Of a stretch of 64,000 nucleotides of DNA, positions 25,450-36,769 are shown in pieces. The notes beneath the pieces were generated by a model. The model was not told the DNA's origin. It saw only the letters and a program-made list of their open reading frames with translations, and did no database searches. The stretch is from NCBI GenBank assembly GCA_958298945.1, contig OY282609.1:37979212-38043211 (forward strand), written 5' to 3'. How positions within the stretch are numbered: the first letter of the stretch is position 1; the number at the start of each line of letters is the position of its first letter. The translations under genes and the position numbers were made by a program. The stretch is from Atherix ibis (taxonomy: Eukaryota > Arthropoda > Insecta > Diptera > Athericidae).

Positions 25450-28400
25450 AAATATTTTGTCTAGAAGCAATTTTTCCCAAAAAAACTTTTTGGGTCCAAA
25501 TAATAAATCTTAGACGGTACCAAAAATCTTAAGAATAAGGATATTTGAACTGCATGAAAGATGATCAAGACCTAAAAGTAGTGTAGAAATTTGAAATACG
25601 CTTAAAGTAACAAAACAAATATTTCAGTATTCTCCCCGCCATAATTAACAATTACATTCTTAAAAGAATTAAACACACTTAATACAAAAGCCTTATATGA
25701 AAAATCCTAGCTAGTTGCAGCTTAACTCCTACTCTGATTACAAAATGTGTCAATGACGGATTTAAAGTTCCATGCCTAAATAGATTTAAGCAATAAAGTA
25801 TGATCGAACTATGGATGTATACACTATTAGTAAAATCGTCCGAAGAACGGGAGAATTATTTTGTCACAATAATCATATCAAGAAATCATTTAACAGCAAT
25901 ATTATCATTTCTTTATGCAGAGTTTCAATTAAAAATAAATAAATATCTTTAGATTTATGCTCTCTTATTATAAATCTTCTATGATTCACTATGTAATTTT
26001 GTACTAAACCAGTGAGGGAATTTTATAAAACATTGATAAAAATGTACATACTTCGTTTTACAAATTTTTACTCAATATTTAAATCTTATGTTAATCGCAT
26101 AATATAAAAATATTGCGCTACAGATAAAGTGTTACATTTTATAGAGAGAAATAGTAAATAAATTTTAAGTAATATAATTATTCTGTAAAATATTCAAACA
26201 TATTATATAATAAAAAAAGATTAGATTTTTTTTCTTATAAATATATTGCATTAAATAGTATGTTTGACCAATCTTTAATTTAAATTTTTCATTTTCACAA
26301 GGTTATTTGATGAATAATGAAATTTTATACAGTACAAGCTCGGAAAAAAGTAATGGTAAATATAAATACCAAAAAATACTATTTTCGTTTTTACGTTTCT
26401 ATACTATGCTGATAGTATGAATATAAAAAATTTCTATACTATGCTGATAGTTAATCTTCTCCACTTAAACGTAAAAAACGTAAATAGTTGTTGAATGCTG
26501 ATCAAGTAAATGCTCTTAAATACTGAAACTAAACAAAACTATTGTTAATGGATGCATTACGAAATTTCATCAACTGAAGGTCTCCTTCACATATTGCCAG
26601 ACTAACACAAATAAAACAATAAAGTTTTTACATTAAAACTCTTAATTTAAAAAAAAAAGTATGTACTCTAAAATATACGAGAAAATTCTCTTCGAATATG
26701 TTTTAATTAGTCGAGCTGAAAACATTGTTGGTTATTATTTGTTTCTAAAAAGGGATTTAATTATTTCTAAAATTGGACATTGGTATCAACAACTATTCAG
26801 ACTATGATATTAACAGGACATACCAAATAACACATCTCTTCGTGCTCGGTTATTTAAAAAAATATATACCAAAATAGATAGTTTAGTTCCCGCCAGAATG
26901 CAGAAAAAAAATAAAACATTGAACATATTCAACTTTTGCGAACTCGTCCAACTGATAGAAAAGTAAGCAAACATTCCAACATGTCATTGGGTAACAAATC
27001 ACGTTTATGCATGGCATTTTTCCATGTTTCTTAGCAACAGGGTGTGTATATTCGTTAGTCCCAACAGATTTAAAATAAGTTTACTGCTGGAAGCAATAAA
27101 TTCTTCCAAAAAGATCATAAAGAAAAAACAAAAGTCTCATCGCTAAAGACCCTTCAAGTCGTATTATTGTGCCATACTTTAAATTATAAAATTAGAAAAG
27201 AATCAACAACAAAAATTAGAAAAAATAATAAATATCGAGGCAAAATAACCGATATTGGTGGTTCCAATTTCTTAGAACAAATTATATGGTCCACAAAACC
27301 AATTCGATAATTCCAAGAAGTCCGGCTCAACTTTATTACCTGCTTTGTATATTGTCATCAGTTAACTAAGCTGTCTATACAATTAATACCCCCTCTACGA
27401 AATTCTCTTTGATTGATAGTTTTCGATTTTATTTCCATAAGATTTGAACTCTTTTCCGATTTTAATTTAGATTCTGATTTAAATTTAGAACATTTTTCCC
27501 GTTTTTATTTCTTAACAAATATTCTGTATTTTTTGTGCCGGACTTAGTCTTAATTCCAAAATAGTAGAGATTTGTTTTATAAGATAATAATGACTAAAAA
27601 TTTTTACGTCAAGATATTTGGGCTCTTTGCTATAAACTACGAATATGTTACTTGAAATACAAAGCTCAAATTGGGTATTTTAGCCAATTTCAATCCATAA
27701 ATTCGAATTTAGAATTTTCAACGAAAATTGTTTTCCGTTTACTTATATACATACAATATACAATCAAAATATCTAACTTAGAAAGATAAAAAAATTAGAA
27801 ATGAATGTCCTAAATTTCAATAGGCCTAATATGATGTTAAATAAAAGCAAGATCTTCGACGAACAAATTCAAAATTTTAGTTTGAAAATCGATTAGTATC
27901 GACCATTAAAGACATACTACGAGTACACGTACGTCTTTCCCAAATTTATACATTATCTAAAATTATACAAATTCGAAATATTCATGATTCTTTTCTTGGC
28001 TAACTATGAATGGAAAATTTTATATTTTTCAAGAATATTTTCTTAAATGAGAGAGATCTTGAAAAAAATTAAGTTGTAAAAGTGGCTAGCACATAATATT
28101 ATACACAATTTTCTATGTGAGAAGTTTAATACTAAATGTGCTTTTTAATTATTTTGACCACTATTGTTTTGCTTTTACAACAACATAAAATTATATAAAA
28201 CTATAACTACCAAAGTAGTACTGTTATAATCGCACTATTATAAGACTAATTAGCAAATACGTATTGATGAATTATCTAAAATATCGATCAAAAGAGAAAG
28301 AATATAAATGATAAAATATTGGAAATTATGTGTAATAAGTTAAAAATTGCTGGAAAATTATACGTAGGTCGGCTAAAGTATATTTGCACTTCACAATAAT

Positions 28401-30060
28401 AATTAATAAAATGTATTTTATTAAACATTTTAATAGATAATTTATATCATTAAAGATGTTTTAGATAATATTATTATTGAGCCAAAATTTCGTAAAAGAA
28501 TTTAAATTTTAATACTGAACATTTATTTAATTATTATACTCGTAGATTCAGAAAATGTCTAATGTACATGAACACCTTATAAACTTTTGAATTTTATACA
28601 ACAAAGTCATTCTTTTTTGGGACATGGTAAATAAAAATATTAAATTAGAAATCACTGTTGTCATAGCAAATAATGACTATATAGTCAAATATTAGCCGAT
28701 TTTATTTTCAACTCTATTATAATTTATGAAAATGTCAATATTTACCGGTTTCCAAAAACTTTGTACTACCTTGATTTGAATACCGGTGAGGTTATAATTG
28801 AAAGCCAAACGCTCCGTCAAATTTCAATTTTCTTTTTTTGGTTAATATTATTCTAGGTAACCGAAAACGTAACTTACTAAAATGTTGTTTATATAGAAGC
28901 GGCGTTATTTAAAAAACCGATAGGTAATCATACATAATAATATTATTTATCTATATAATAAATTTTAGAAAATAAAAAAAATTTTTTTAATACCACAAAA
29001 AATATTTTAATATTGTGTACCTAATTTTATAAAACAGAATCTGAAAAAAAATATTTCAAATTTTAGGTGCTATTATACCATATATAATATTTTTCATGTT
29101 TCTTTGCCTTTAAAAACAAGATTTTTATCTTATTCATTTTAATGGGTTAAGCTCCAATTAAAATTCTATTCTGTCTCATCAGTTATCAATCTATGTTCTC
29201 AAATTTCATAAAATTATGTTCACTGATTAATGAAGCTAAGGAAACACAGAAACTTTTTTTATTATTATGTCCTCAGCTTTCTACTGCATAAATTGAATCA
29301 ATGTTTAAAATCTTCTAGAAGAAGTCTGTGTTTTTACCTTTAATGAAATTAATTAAATAAGATAAAACATTAATTAAATTTAATACATTAGACATTAAGA
29401 GTTTTCAAAATTAAGACAAACTTTTCAAATTATTTTGAAACAAAAGTAAATTTTTATTTGCCGTTGCATTTTTTTTTTTAAAAAAAGGGTTTCTGAAATA
29501 TTTTAGTGAAGCAATGCATGAATCTTCTTATCCTGTATGTCTTTATTCATAAGCTTACTCTTTCGTTAAATGAAAACTGAAAGAATCAGATTTTAACACA
29601 TATTAAATACAACTAATCTAAATGTTTAAAAAAACTTTAACTTTACGGACATCCAAGGAGCAACTAAACAGGTATATGTACATCAGCATTATAGTTAAAC
29701 TTCATTTATGCGAAATTATCTTCGCTAAAATAAAACATACCTTCTACGTAATTTTATATTATTCATTACCTATTATTTAAAAATAAGTATTACTTGTACT
29801 ATAAAGTTATTAAAATACTTTATGTATTCAACAATGCAATGTAATGAACATATATATACTTTCTATGATTAGAAAGTTGTACTAACAATTTTTTCTTTTA
29901 TTTAAGGTAAACCATGAAATAACTGAATTTAAAAAATATTTCATATCTTGTATTGATTAGCAATTTATATTGTGTCTTTTTTTAGAGTGACTATTTAAAA
30001 TGCATAAAACTTTTTTATTCTTGAAAATTTTTAATTTTTTTTTTTAAAATATAAAGAATT
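25450..30060. other. AT-rich non-coding DNA
   Basis: No protein or RNA family recognised across this 4.6 kb. The only structure noted is the 26396-26451 direct repeat listed separately. Confidence 0.55.
26396..26451. repeat. 21-bp direct repeat, 35-bp period
   Basis: The 21-bp sequence starting TTTCTATACTATGCTGATAG occurs at 26396-26416 and 26431-26451. Confidence 0.85.
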
Positions 30061-30075
30061 TAATAACATTTTATA

Positions 30076-31037
30076 ATGTCTTCAAACGTGTCAAAATTGT
30101 TGAATTTTATTTTTCTTCCGGACGATCTATTGTTACAAAACAAAAAAAGATATCATCAGCATTTTAATACTATCACAGCTACCAGTGCAAACGTGATAAG
30201 AAACTTAATTACCCGTTTTGCGGAGCGTGGTGCAGTATTTGATGAGCCACGAACAAATTTTAATCGACATGTTCACAATGAACAAGTATTGGAGGCTGTA
30301 CGAAAATCTACAACTATGATTCATCTGTATCTACTCGTCAACATGCTACTCAATTGAACATCTCCAAAACATCGCTAGGACGCATTTTGAAACTTGATCT
30401 GAGGATGTTTCCATACAAAATTCAATTGGCTCAAGAATTATTGCCGAGGGATGCAGCACAACGGCTACAATTAGCTTGTGACAGATAATGCAAAATTTTT
30501 GAACAATCTCATTATAATGTTATCGGTCCGTATCCGATAGGGTTATCGATCCATATTTTTTCGAAGATGAGAGTGAGCATCTACAAACAATCTCATGATC
30601 GACGTCCGGCAGTTCTGAATAACCCTGGTATATGGTTCCAGCAAAATGGAGCGACAATAGCAATTCTTCGAAAACTTTTTTAAGACCGAATAATTTCAAA
30701 AAATTTCTCTCTGCCGCCTTGTTTCTCAGACAGCCCCTGATTTTTTGTGTTGTTTTTTTTAAAAGAACGAGTTTACATGAACAAACCACTAAACGTTCGC
30801 GAACTAAAACAGCATATTCGAAGAGAAATTGCGAAATTGGAGTCAGAAATGTTGCATACCGTAATGGAAAATGCCTTAAAAAGAGCCATTAACTGCCAAC
30901 AAGAAAATGGAAGTCATTTAAAAAATATTAATTTTGCATCTAGATTAAAAAATTCATTTAAAAAAAAAAAATATTTAAAAATACAAAAGTTATGTGCATT
31001 TAAAATCAGTCAGTCCAAGTTGACCCACCCTGTAGCT
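30076..31037 (+). mobile_element. DD41D-type transposase relic, second subfamily
   Basis: The frame 30076-30357 gives the N-terminal HTH (RYHQHFNTITATSANVIRNL, FAERGAVFDEPR, NRHVHNEQVLEAVRKS). After a frameshift come TRQHATQLNISKTSLGRILK and FPYKIQLAQELLPRDAAQR. The region of the first catalytic D is deleted. A YFFEDESEH segment follows, then WFQQNGATIAI, in which the second catalytic D has become N (30645-30647). The C-terminus is well kept: LKERVYMNKPLNVRELKQHI, MLHTVMENALKRAINCQQEN and a GSHLKNINF end. The 3' edge probably includes the AAAATCAGTCAGTCCAAGTT stretch and ends near 31037, resembling an inverted terminal repeat, but no matching 5' repeat was found. Same subfamily as 51334-52170. 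Confidence 0.75.
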
Positions 31038-31039
31038 TG

Positions 31040-31750
31040 AATTGATATCATGTGTCATCCTTCGAACTCAATTTTGAAAATGCTCCCGGAACTGAAAAGC
31101 TTTCTTCTTAAACAAACATTTGGTGAAAAACCCATTTGAAGAATTTATAGGCATTTGCTGATACTCATAATAGTAAAGATAGAATCTTAACGTATGACTT
31201 TTAACTATTATAAGAATAAAAAATACTAAATTAATACATTTAATAAAAAAAAGTTTCTATTTGATAAATTTTAATGTGAATTAAAAGATTTATATCAAAG
31301 TCATATTATTTATATAATGTCTATTTTATTATTCATTATTGTTCAATTCCGACAAAGTTCGACTTTCTGCCTGAAGCCTCATGAGGCCTCTCACTTTCTA
31401 TTACAATCAAAACATGCATTTGAATATGGTAAGCATAAATTCGTACATGCGTTTTTTTTATACTCAATATTTATGTGAAAACTTTAATGTTATTCTATTC
31501 TTATCTTCCCGAAAAAAATGTATAAATACAGTAAAAATATCCTTATATACTGCAATGGGAAAAAATAATAGAAAAAAATATCAAAAATCATATGTTATGA
31601 TGAATATTGTGAACAGAAATCTTTACATTTCCTATCATCAGGAATCAAAATATAAGTAGTAGTAGATCTATTCCGACAAAAATATGAAGAGAGCAAAAAC
31701 ATATCTTATCATAAAAAAAACTCACATAAAGCCCAAAAAATAACTAGCAA
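31040..31750. other. AT-rich non-coding DNA
   Basis: A 92-codon frame at 31381-31659 has low-complexity composition and no recognised motif. Nothing else seen. Confidence 0.45.
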
Positions 31751-31753
31751 AGA

Positions 31754-31920
31754 TTTTTTTTTTTTTTTTTTTTATTAAAGCAATAGACACAAGCCGAATG
31801 TGAAAAAGAAGAGCTGTTGTACACCACGACCTTGACCAACTCGAAACTACTTTCAACCGTGGTGGTTTTTGTCTTCTTCATTTTTCTTTCTTTCAACACG
31901 AAATAGATGTGCCTATTTAT
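31754..31920 (-). mobile_element. Possible poly(A)-tailed retroposon 3' end
   Basis: On the minus strand a GC-richer body (about 31920-31785) leads to AATAAA directly followed by an uninterrupted A20 (T20 on plus, 31754-31773). That is the signature of a reverse-transcribed RNA. The body contains the self-complementary pair CACCACG/CGTGGTG about 30 nt apart. A 36-codon frame starting MKKTKTTTVESS is open on the minus strand, but I do not recognise it. It could be a SINE, a processed pseudogene scrap or a LINE tail. Confidence 0.4.
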
Positions 31921-31929
31921 AAAAAAAAA

Positions 31930-32640
31930 ATTAATATTAACATTTTTTCCACCTTTTTGACTCTACATTAATCTCCGATTATTACTATAACTGCGACCAC
32001 ATCAACATCAACAGACACGCAACTAATTTTGCCTTCAAGGCGAAGCACTATACTCTAAGTTACTATTGATTTGCTGGAATCTTTATGTGCAAGTGTATCT
32101 ACTAGTATATCCGCGTTTCTTTATACACAACAAAAAGATATTAAACAAAAGCTTAAAAAGTTTTATAGATTTTATGAACTTCAAACAGATACAAGGTGAA
32201 ATCATATTTTTTGGTATATTTTTATAATTTCTTATAATAATATTAAATGTTGTATTACAGATTTACTGTAATATTAAATGTTGTATTACAGATTTCAGAG
32301 CTAATTTTACAGTTAAATTAAAATATGCGATTCGCACAACTTTTATAATAAATTTACTAAAATAGGATAAAAATGCTATTGTTAAACGTTTTGTCAATAA
32401 AGGGTAAATTAGTATATTATTTTTAAATTAAAGCCAATAATTATCAATTAGTTTGTAAACATGATCTTACAAAGATGGTCATAGAATTGAGTGGTATGTA
32501 AATCGGTGAATTAAAATCGTATTCTTTAAATAGCTACCGCATATTATTAGGACATAAGTTGAGTTCTTAATCAACAATCCTTAAATATTTCTTAATCTAT
32601 TAAGTGGTCATCCCAAAAAAATATCTAATATACTGCTGTT
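31930..32640. other. AT-rich non-coding DNA
   Basis: No gene recognised. Contains the direct repeat at 32238-32295. Confidence 0.5.
32238..32295. repeat. 27-bp direct repeat, 31-bp period
   Basis: The 27-bp sequence starting TAATATTAAATGTTGTATTA occurs at 32238-32264 and 32269-32295. Confidence 0.85.
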
Positions 32641-32664
32641 GACTATAAAGTCCACACCTTGCAG

Positions 32665-33775
32665 AGAGAAGGTTTTTTTTAAAATAATTAAAGAAGCACC
32701 TTCAAATTTTCATATTAGAATTGTCAACCTCTTTAACAAAATTCTGGAAATATCTATTTTTTTTTTTTTTCAAATTGCTGGAAGTTCGCAACCGTCATTC
32801 CAGTTTCCAAGTAAAATCTCTCCCATTCGGCTAATAACTTTAGATTAAAAGATCCGTCACGGATGTGTTCTTCACGGATGCCGCCGCTGACAACGATACT
32901 ACATCTTTTTCGGTCGTCGAACTTTTTGGCTGCAGCAACCCCCGCACTATGTTGTGGAATCCTCCCTCATAGGGCAGCTCCATATTACGGAGACCACTTG
33001 GCCATTAAAACGGCAATTGAAATTGCGACCAATGTTCCCAGCCAACAAAGCGTTCTTTATTTTTTAAAGCCTTTTAGGCCATTTGTAGCCCATCGAGTGA
33101 CCCAGTACTTAACGCAATTCGTCATGTCCTTCTTAGCAATAGGAGTGTCGAGTTGCAATGGGTGCCGGAGCATGTGGATAATGAAATTGTGGATAATGAA
33201 AGTGCTGACAAGTTGGCTGGAGAAACACTTCGTTTACCAGTGATCACAGTCATTCCAAAACTGCCTCGTCTACTAACAGAATGGGAACTAACACCATCAG
33301 ACATCCGCAGACACGATGACTGGACCAATAGCGACACATTTTGTCAACTCATTGGATAACCACTAACAAACTAGTCTATTCAACATCCATACCGAAATTC
33401 TGGGCGCGGAAGCTCCTCATAACTTCCTTTTTGGCGACACAAATCGTCCCTTATGCCAATCTTGTGGCACCCGTTTCACTATCATCCATATTCTATATGA
33501 ATGCCACATAACCAAGAATTATTTCGCGAGTAGGATTCCTCCCATTATGGAGCTGCTGGACCGAACAACTCTATTCTCTAGTCCCCTACTTAAACTTCTA
33601 CAGCATACTAATCTGCTCCGCAAAATATAACAAAATTCCTAATATTCTATACTACTAACCACAAACCAGTCTCCCTCAGATAACTTTCCGCACGTACTAT
33701 GAAGTCGCCAAATGGCTTCATGGTCGTGGCCCCTGGCACATGTCTAAGGAACCTTACAAACAACAACAATAATCA
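32665..33775 (+). mobile_element. I-clade-like LINE: RT scrap joined to RNase H and C-terminal zinc motif
   Basis: The piece starts with a scrap of the RT N-terminus (APSNFHIRIVNLFNKILEIS, about 32695-32755). It then jumps, with the palm deleted, to an RNase H domain. The domain opens with FFTDAAADNDTTSFSVVELF (D of the T-D-G motif near 32877-32879). After a frameshift it continues in an AIKTAIEIATNVPSQQSVL segment. It closes with QWVPEHVDNEIVDNESADKL (frame 33153-33359), which keeps the W-V-P-x-H and N-E-x-A-D signatures. A C-x2-C-x-H-x-C motif, PLCQSCGTRFTIIHILYEC, follows at about 33450-33506. The 3' end shows AAC/AAT triplets (ACAAACAACAACAATAATCA). An RNase H after the RT is typical of I-clade and some related LINEs, where it removes template RNA. 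Inactive. Confidence 0.75.
33153..33359 (+). pseudogene. C-terminal half of a LINE RNase H domain
   Basis: An open stretch of 68 codons starting at an internal Met. The WVPEHV and NESADKLAGE motifs supply the last histidine/acidic positions of the RNase H fold; what follows (LPRLLTEWELTPSDIRRHDD) is the usual linker towards the terminal zinc motif. The N-terminal half lies upstream in another frame, so the domain is split by a frameshift. Confidence 0.7.
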
Positions 33776-33799
33776 TCGACAACACTGAAGTTATATTTT

Positions 33800-34740
33800 T
33801 ATTGCACCCAATGTTAAAGCAAATGAAGGGAACAGGACTTTGCAGATGGTTAGGTAATTCTAGCGAGGAGGATATTAAAAAGAATCTTACCGAATGTAAT
33901 GTTGTTTATGTGCGAAAAATTTTATTTATCCGATGTTGACAGGAATAGTAGTGATTGCAATTTAAATCAGCGAGGGTCTGTCTAAAATGTGGGATTACGC
34001 CCCAGCCTGATCAGCCCTATACGCGCACTTTCTGCGTTAATTGCAAATACCAGTCGCATACATCACTTTTCTCTACATTTGCAGTAAGGAAAAATATCCT
34101 CAAGGTATATTTAACCTGTATAATTCAGCGGCTTTTTCCATTGAACAGAAAAAACCTCAATTGAGTATTTAAACGGTTAATAATCGTAGATTCTTTGCAC
34201 AAGCTGTACGGAAAAAAACCTTTATCAACACACTCTCTATTCACCTCTGCCATCTTACCAACACCCAGTCCCTCCGCTGTAAAGCATTTCACACAACTAA
34301 AATTATCTCAAGCTGTGCAACCAAAACCAAAACAGATACAACACACAACTCAAATCTCCACAAAATATTATAAATTATTACTTTCCTCTTTAAGACTACT
34401 TATTACTTTCCTCTTCATTTTCTTATTCATAACACTTTATCCTACAATCAAATGCCCATTTCTACAAATTTTACAGTTGTAACCATTTCTGCCAATATCT
34501 ATCCTTAGTTTAATACTATTAAAATTTATGTTGAGCACTCCGTGTCCTTTTCTTCAACGGATTGGCGCGGTCTAGTGGGACAGTTACCTGAAAACTCCAT
34601 CATTCTTGAACACTTCAACGCCTACAAATATTTTTGGGGCTCATCAACAATATGTTAGCGTAGAAGAATCTTCGAAGAATGGCCTAACTCCTCTTTTCAA
34701 TCAGTATATCTTCTATCCTCAACCTAACCTTTATTTCTTC
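33800..34740 (+). mobile_element. LINE ORF1 (gag-like) C-terminus and start of the endonuclease
   Basis: At about 33830-33925 GTGLCRWLGNSSEEDIKKNL resembles the region N-terminal to the zinc knuckles in I/jockey ORF1 proteins. Then VCLKCGITPQPDQPYTRTF and CVNCKYQSHTS (33955-34060) give spaced Cys pairs of degraded CCHC knuckles, where the protein would bind the element RNA. A Ser/Thr/Gln/Pro-rich tail follows (34195-34380). At 34545-34680 WRGLVGQLPENSIILEHFNA and YKYFWGSS correspond to the L.P..FIILGDFNAH..LWG block of the apurinic endonuclease, with the catalytic D of GDFNAH replaced by H. The element is cut off soon after. It lies immediately downstream of a 3' LINE end, so the halves are in reversed order. 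Confidence 0.65.
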
Positions 34741-34768
34741 ACATATATGTGGTTTATTTTCATGGAAG

Positions 34769-34960
34769 ATGCATAACTTTCTAGAGGGAAAAGACCATCT
34801 GGTCATTGTAAAAGACGCCAATGTGCATACTCAAATTTTAACCGACTTTCATGCGTCATGCAAGAACGCTCAAACTGGGAGCGCCTTGACCAAGGCCATT
34901 GAAGATTTGCTTCCGATACTATCTTCGAACCGCAAGCGGAAAATATGGTCAACATTCTAA
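34769..34960 (+). CDS. Unassigned 63-codon coding-like segment
   Basis: The frame (MHNFLEGKDHLVIVKDANVH..., ending KRKIWSTF) has mixed composition unlike the low-complexity frames around it, and the sequence is locally GC-richer. The same frame continues after a stop with DEHLVSAAGITTLSSY-like residues near 34965-35015. I do not recognise the family. It may be a further piece of a retroelement polyprotein. No start signal or promoter is evident. Confidence 0.3.
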   Translation: MHNFLEGKDHLVIVKDANVHTQILTDFHASCKNAQTGSALTKAIEDLLPILSSNRKRKIWSTF

Positions 34961-35159
34961 GACGAGCATCTGGTGAGTGCAGCCGGCATCACGACGTTAT
35001 CGAGCTACATGAGGTACACGATTCATAGGGTGTTAGGCCGTTGAGGTGACAATTCGGTAAATTACTTTTCTTCAGTTAAATGAATTGGTTTTCAAAGTTT
35101 TTATGTATTGAAATAAGTCAAATTTTTGAATATTTTTATACAGAGGTGTTGACATATTT

Positions 35160-35465
35160 TAACCCGACTAAACTTCAATGAGGGGCATGCCTAAAATTAT
35201 GAGGGCCATGCCTTAAGAAATCAGACTTGCCGTATGGACAACTAATGTTGCTCTAATAGGGCACTATATGGTATGCCAAAGTTAAATTTGCCCTATGAAT
35301 ACCTGCATAAGCTCCCTATACAAAAAATATAAGGCATTCCGCACGCAAACTAAGATTACGTTTTCATTAGGGGAATTTTATGAGGTCCTTACTTGGGGAA
35401 TAAGGTGTTTACCCAGTTAGGTATATTTGGGTAAATCCTTACGAGGTCCTTATATGTAAAAAAAA
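35160..35465. repeat. GC-richer block with repeated short motifs (left of multi-exon remnant)
   Basis: Contains a two-copy imperfect tandem motif (ATGAGGGGCATGCCT / ATGAGGGCCATGCCT, about 35178-35216). It also has AATAGGGCACTAT, two GAGGTCCTTA motifs and several AGGCAT/CCCTAT words. Reverse-complemented counterparts of TTATGAG(G/C)GCCATG and AATAGGGC(A/C)CTAT occur in 38225-38395. It may be one end of a DNA transposon. Confidence 0.45.
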
Positions 35466-36442
35466 ACATACGCTATCTGTTATTAATAATTGGCATAGTC
35501 TCATACATATTGTTGATGATGTTAGGTCAATAAATTGTGCGCTATCTGAAGTTTTCGGCTATTCTTTCGAAAATACCTTGGGTAATATGAAAACACTTAT
35601 TCGAAATGGAAACAGACCTCTATCTCAAATATGTCGTCGATTTAATGAAATCTCTAACAAGGAAAAAATTACCTCCAAACATTGAAATAGTGAGACAATT
35701 AAAATCAGATAATAAAAGTAAAATAGTAATAAAATGACTATTTTACTTGTATTATTTGGTTTTAATGATGCAGTCTTCAAATAATGTTGTTCTATTGGAT
35801 TGAAATAAAGTTTTGGGGATAAGTGCAATATACGAGTATAAGCATTAGTATGTGATGCTTTATAACAAAATTAACAAACTAACCATAAAGAGATTGCTGT
35901 TCAACACGGGCACATATTCAAAATGTACATGTTGGAAATATTTTCATACTCGACATTAGTAAGTCTAAAAATTTTTAAACTTCAAACTGTCAAGACAAGG
36001 ATTATGAAAATCTGAAACGTTCTTTAAAAACTGATATTATAATAAATATGATTCTTTTAAAATATTGACAATTTAATAAAACATCGAGTGAAGTGAATAA
36101 ATTTTACTTTTTGAACATGGCATATGAATATAGAGTAATGCCGTTTACAAAAAATTATCTGAAAGAAACAAACAAACAAAAAATTGACAAAGTGCCGAGT
36201 GATTGTATTTTTTTAAAAGAAAAATCAGCACTTTTAAATAATATACTGATGAGTAGCCAACCCTCTTCTGATGACTGGTAAATTTATTCAATAGAACTTA
36301 GAGGAATAGAGTAATTTTTAACAAATTTTCCATTGCATATATAAATAAATCAGTATCTGTCATTGTCATTAATTCGACCATTGTTTGTAGTTTCATAATT
36401 TTTTATTTTTTATTCTTTAGGAACGTACGAAGAAGCTGATAA

Positions 36443-36502
36443 ATTAGATCTTGCGCTAGAATATCAGCCATATGTATTAGATCTTGCGCTAGAATATCAG
36501 CC
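36443..36502 (+). repeat. 33-bp tandem duplication inside exon b
   Basis: The 27-bp core starting ATTAGATCTTGCGCTAGAAT occurs at 36443-36469 and 36476-36502 with a 33-bp period. The period is eleven codons, so the duplicated peptide (LDLALEYQP-YV-LDLALEYQP) stays in frame. Confidence 0.9.
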
Positions 36503-36637
36503 TACTGATAATGAAGAATCTGCTTTAAAAAAGGCAATATATTGAAAGCTTCATTATTTGAAGCTCTTCAAAATAGTAAATTAGATTTAAATGAAGATAT
36601 AAGTAAACGTATGTGACATTTTACATTAGAAAGGGAA

Positions 36638-36707
36638 AAATTTTATGATTGATTTACAATAAACTCTGCTTTATTGCAGAGTTTATTGTAAATCAATCAT
36701 AAAATTT
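36638..36707. repeat. Perfect 32-bp stem-loop in an intron
   Basis: Arms 36638-36669 and 36676-36707 are exact reverse complements with a 6-nt loop (TTTATT). It lies between exons b and c of the multi-exon remnant and is followed at once by a 31-bp tandem duplication. Confidence 0.95.
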
Positions 36708-36769
36708 ACAAAATAAGGTTTCAAGTAACTTAAAGATTACAAAATAAGGTTTCAAGTAACTTAAAGATT
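36708..36769. repeat. 31-bp perfect tandem duplication
   Basis: The unit starting ACAAAATAAGGTTTCAAGTA is present twice without gap (36708-36738, 36739-36769), adjoining the stem-loop. Confidence 0.95.
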
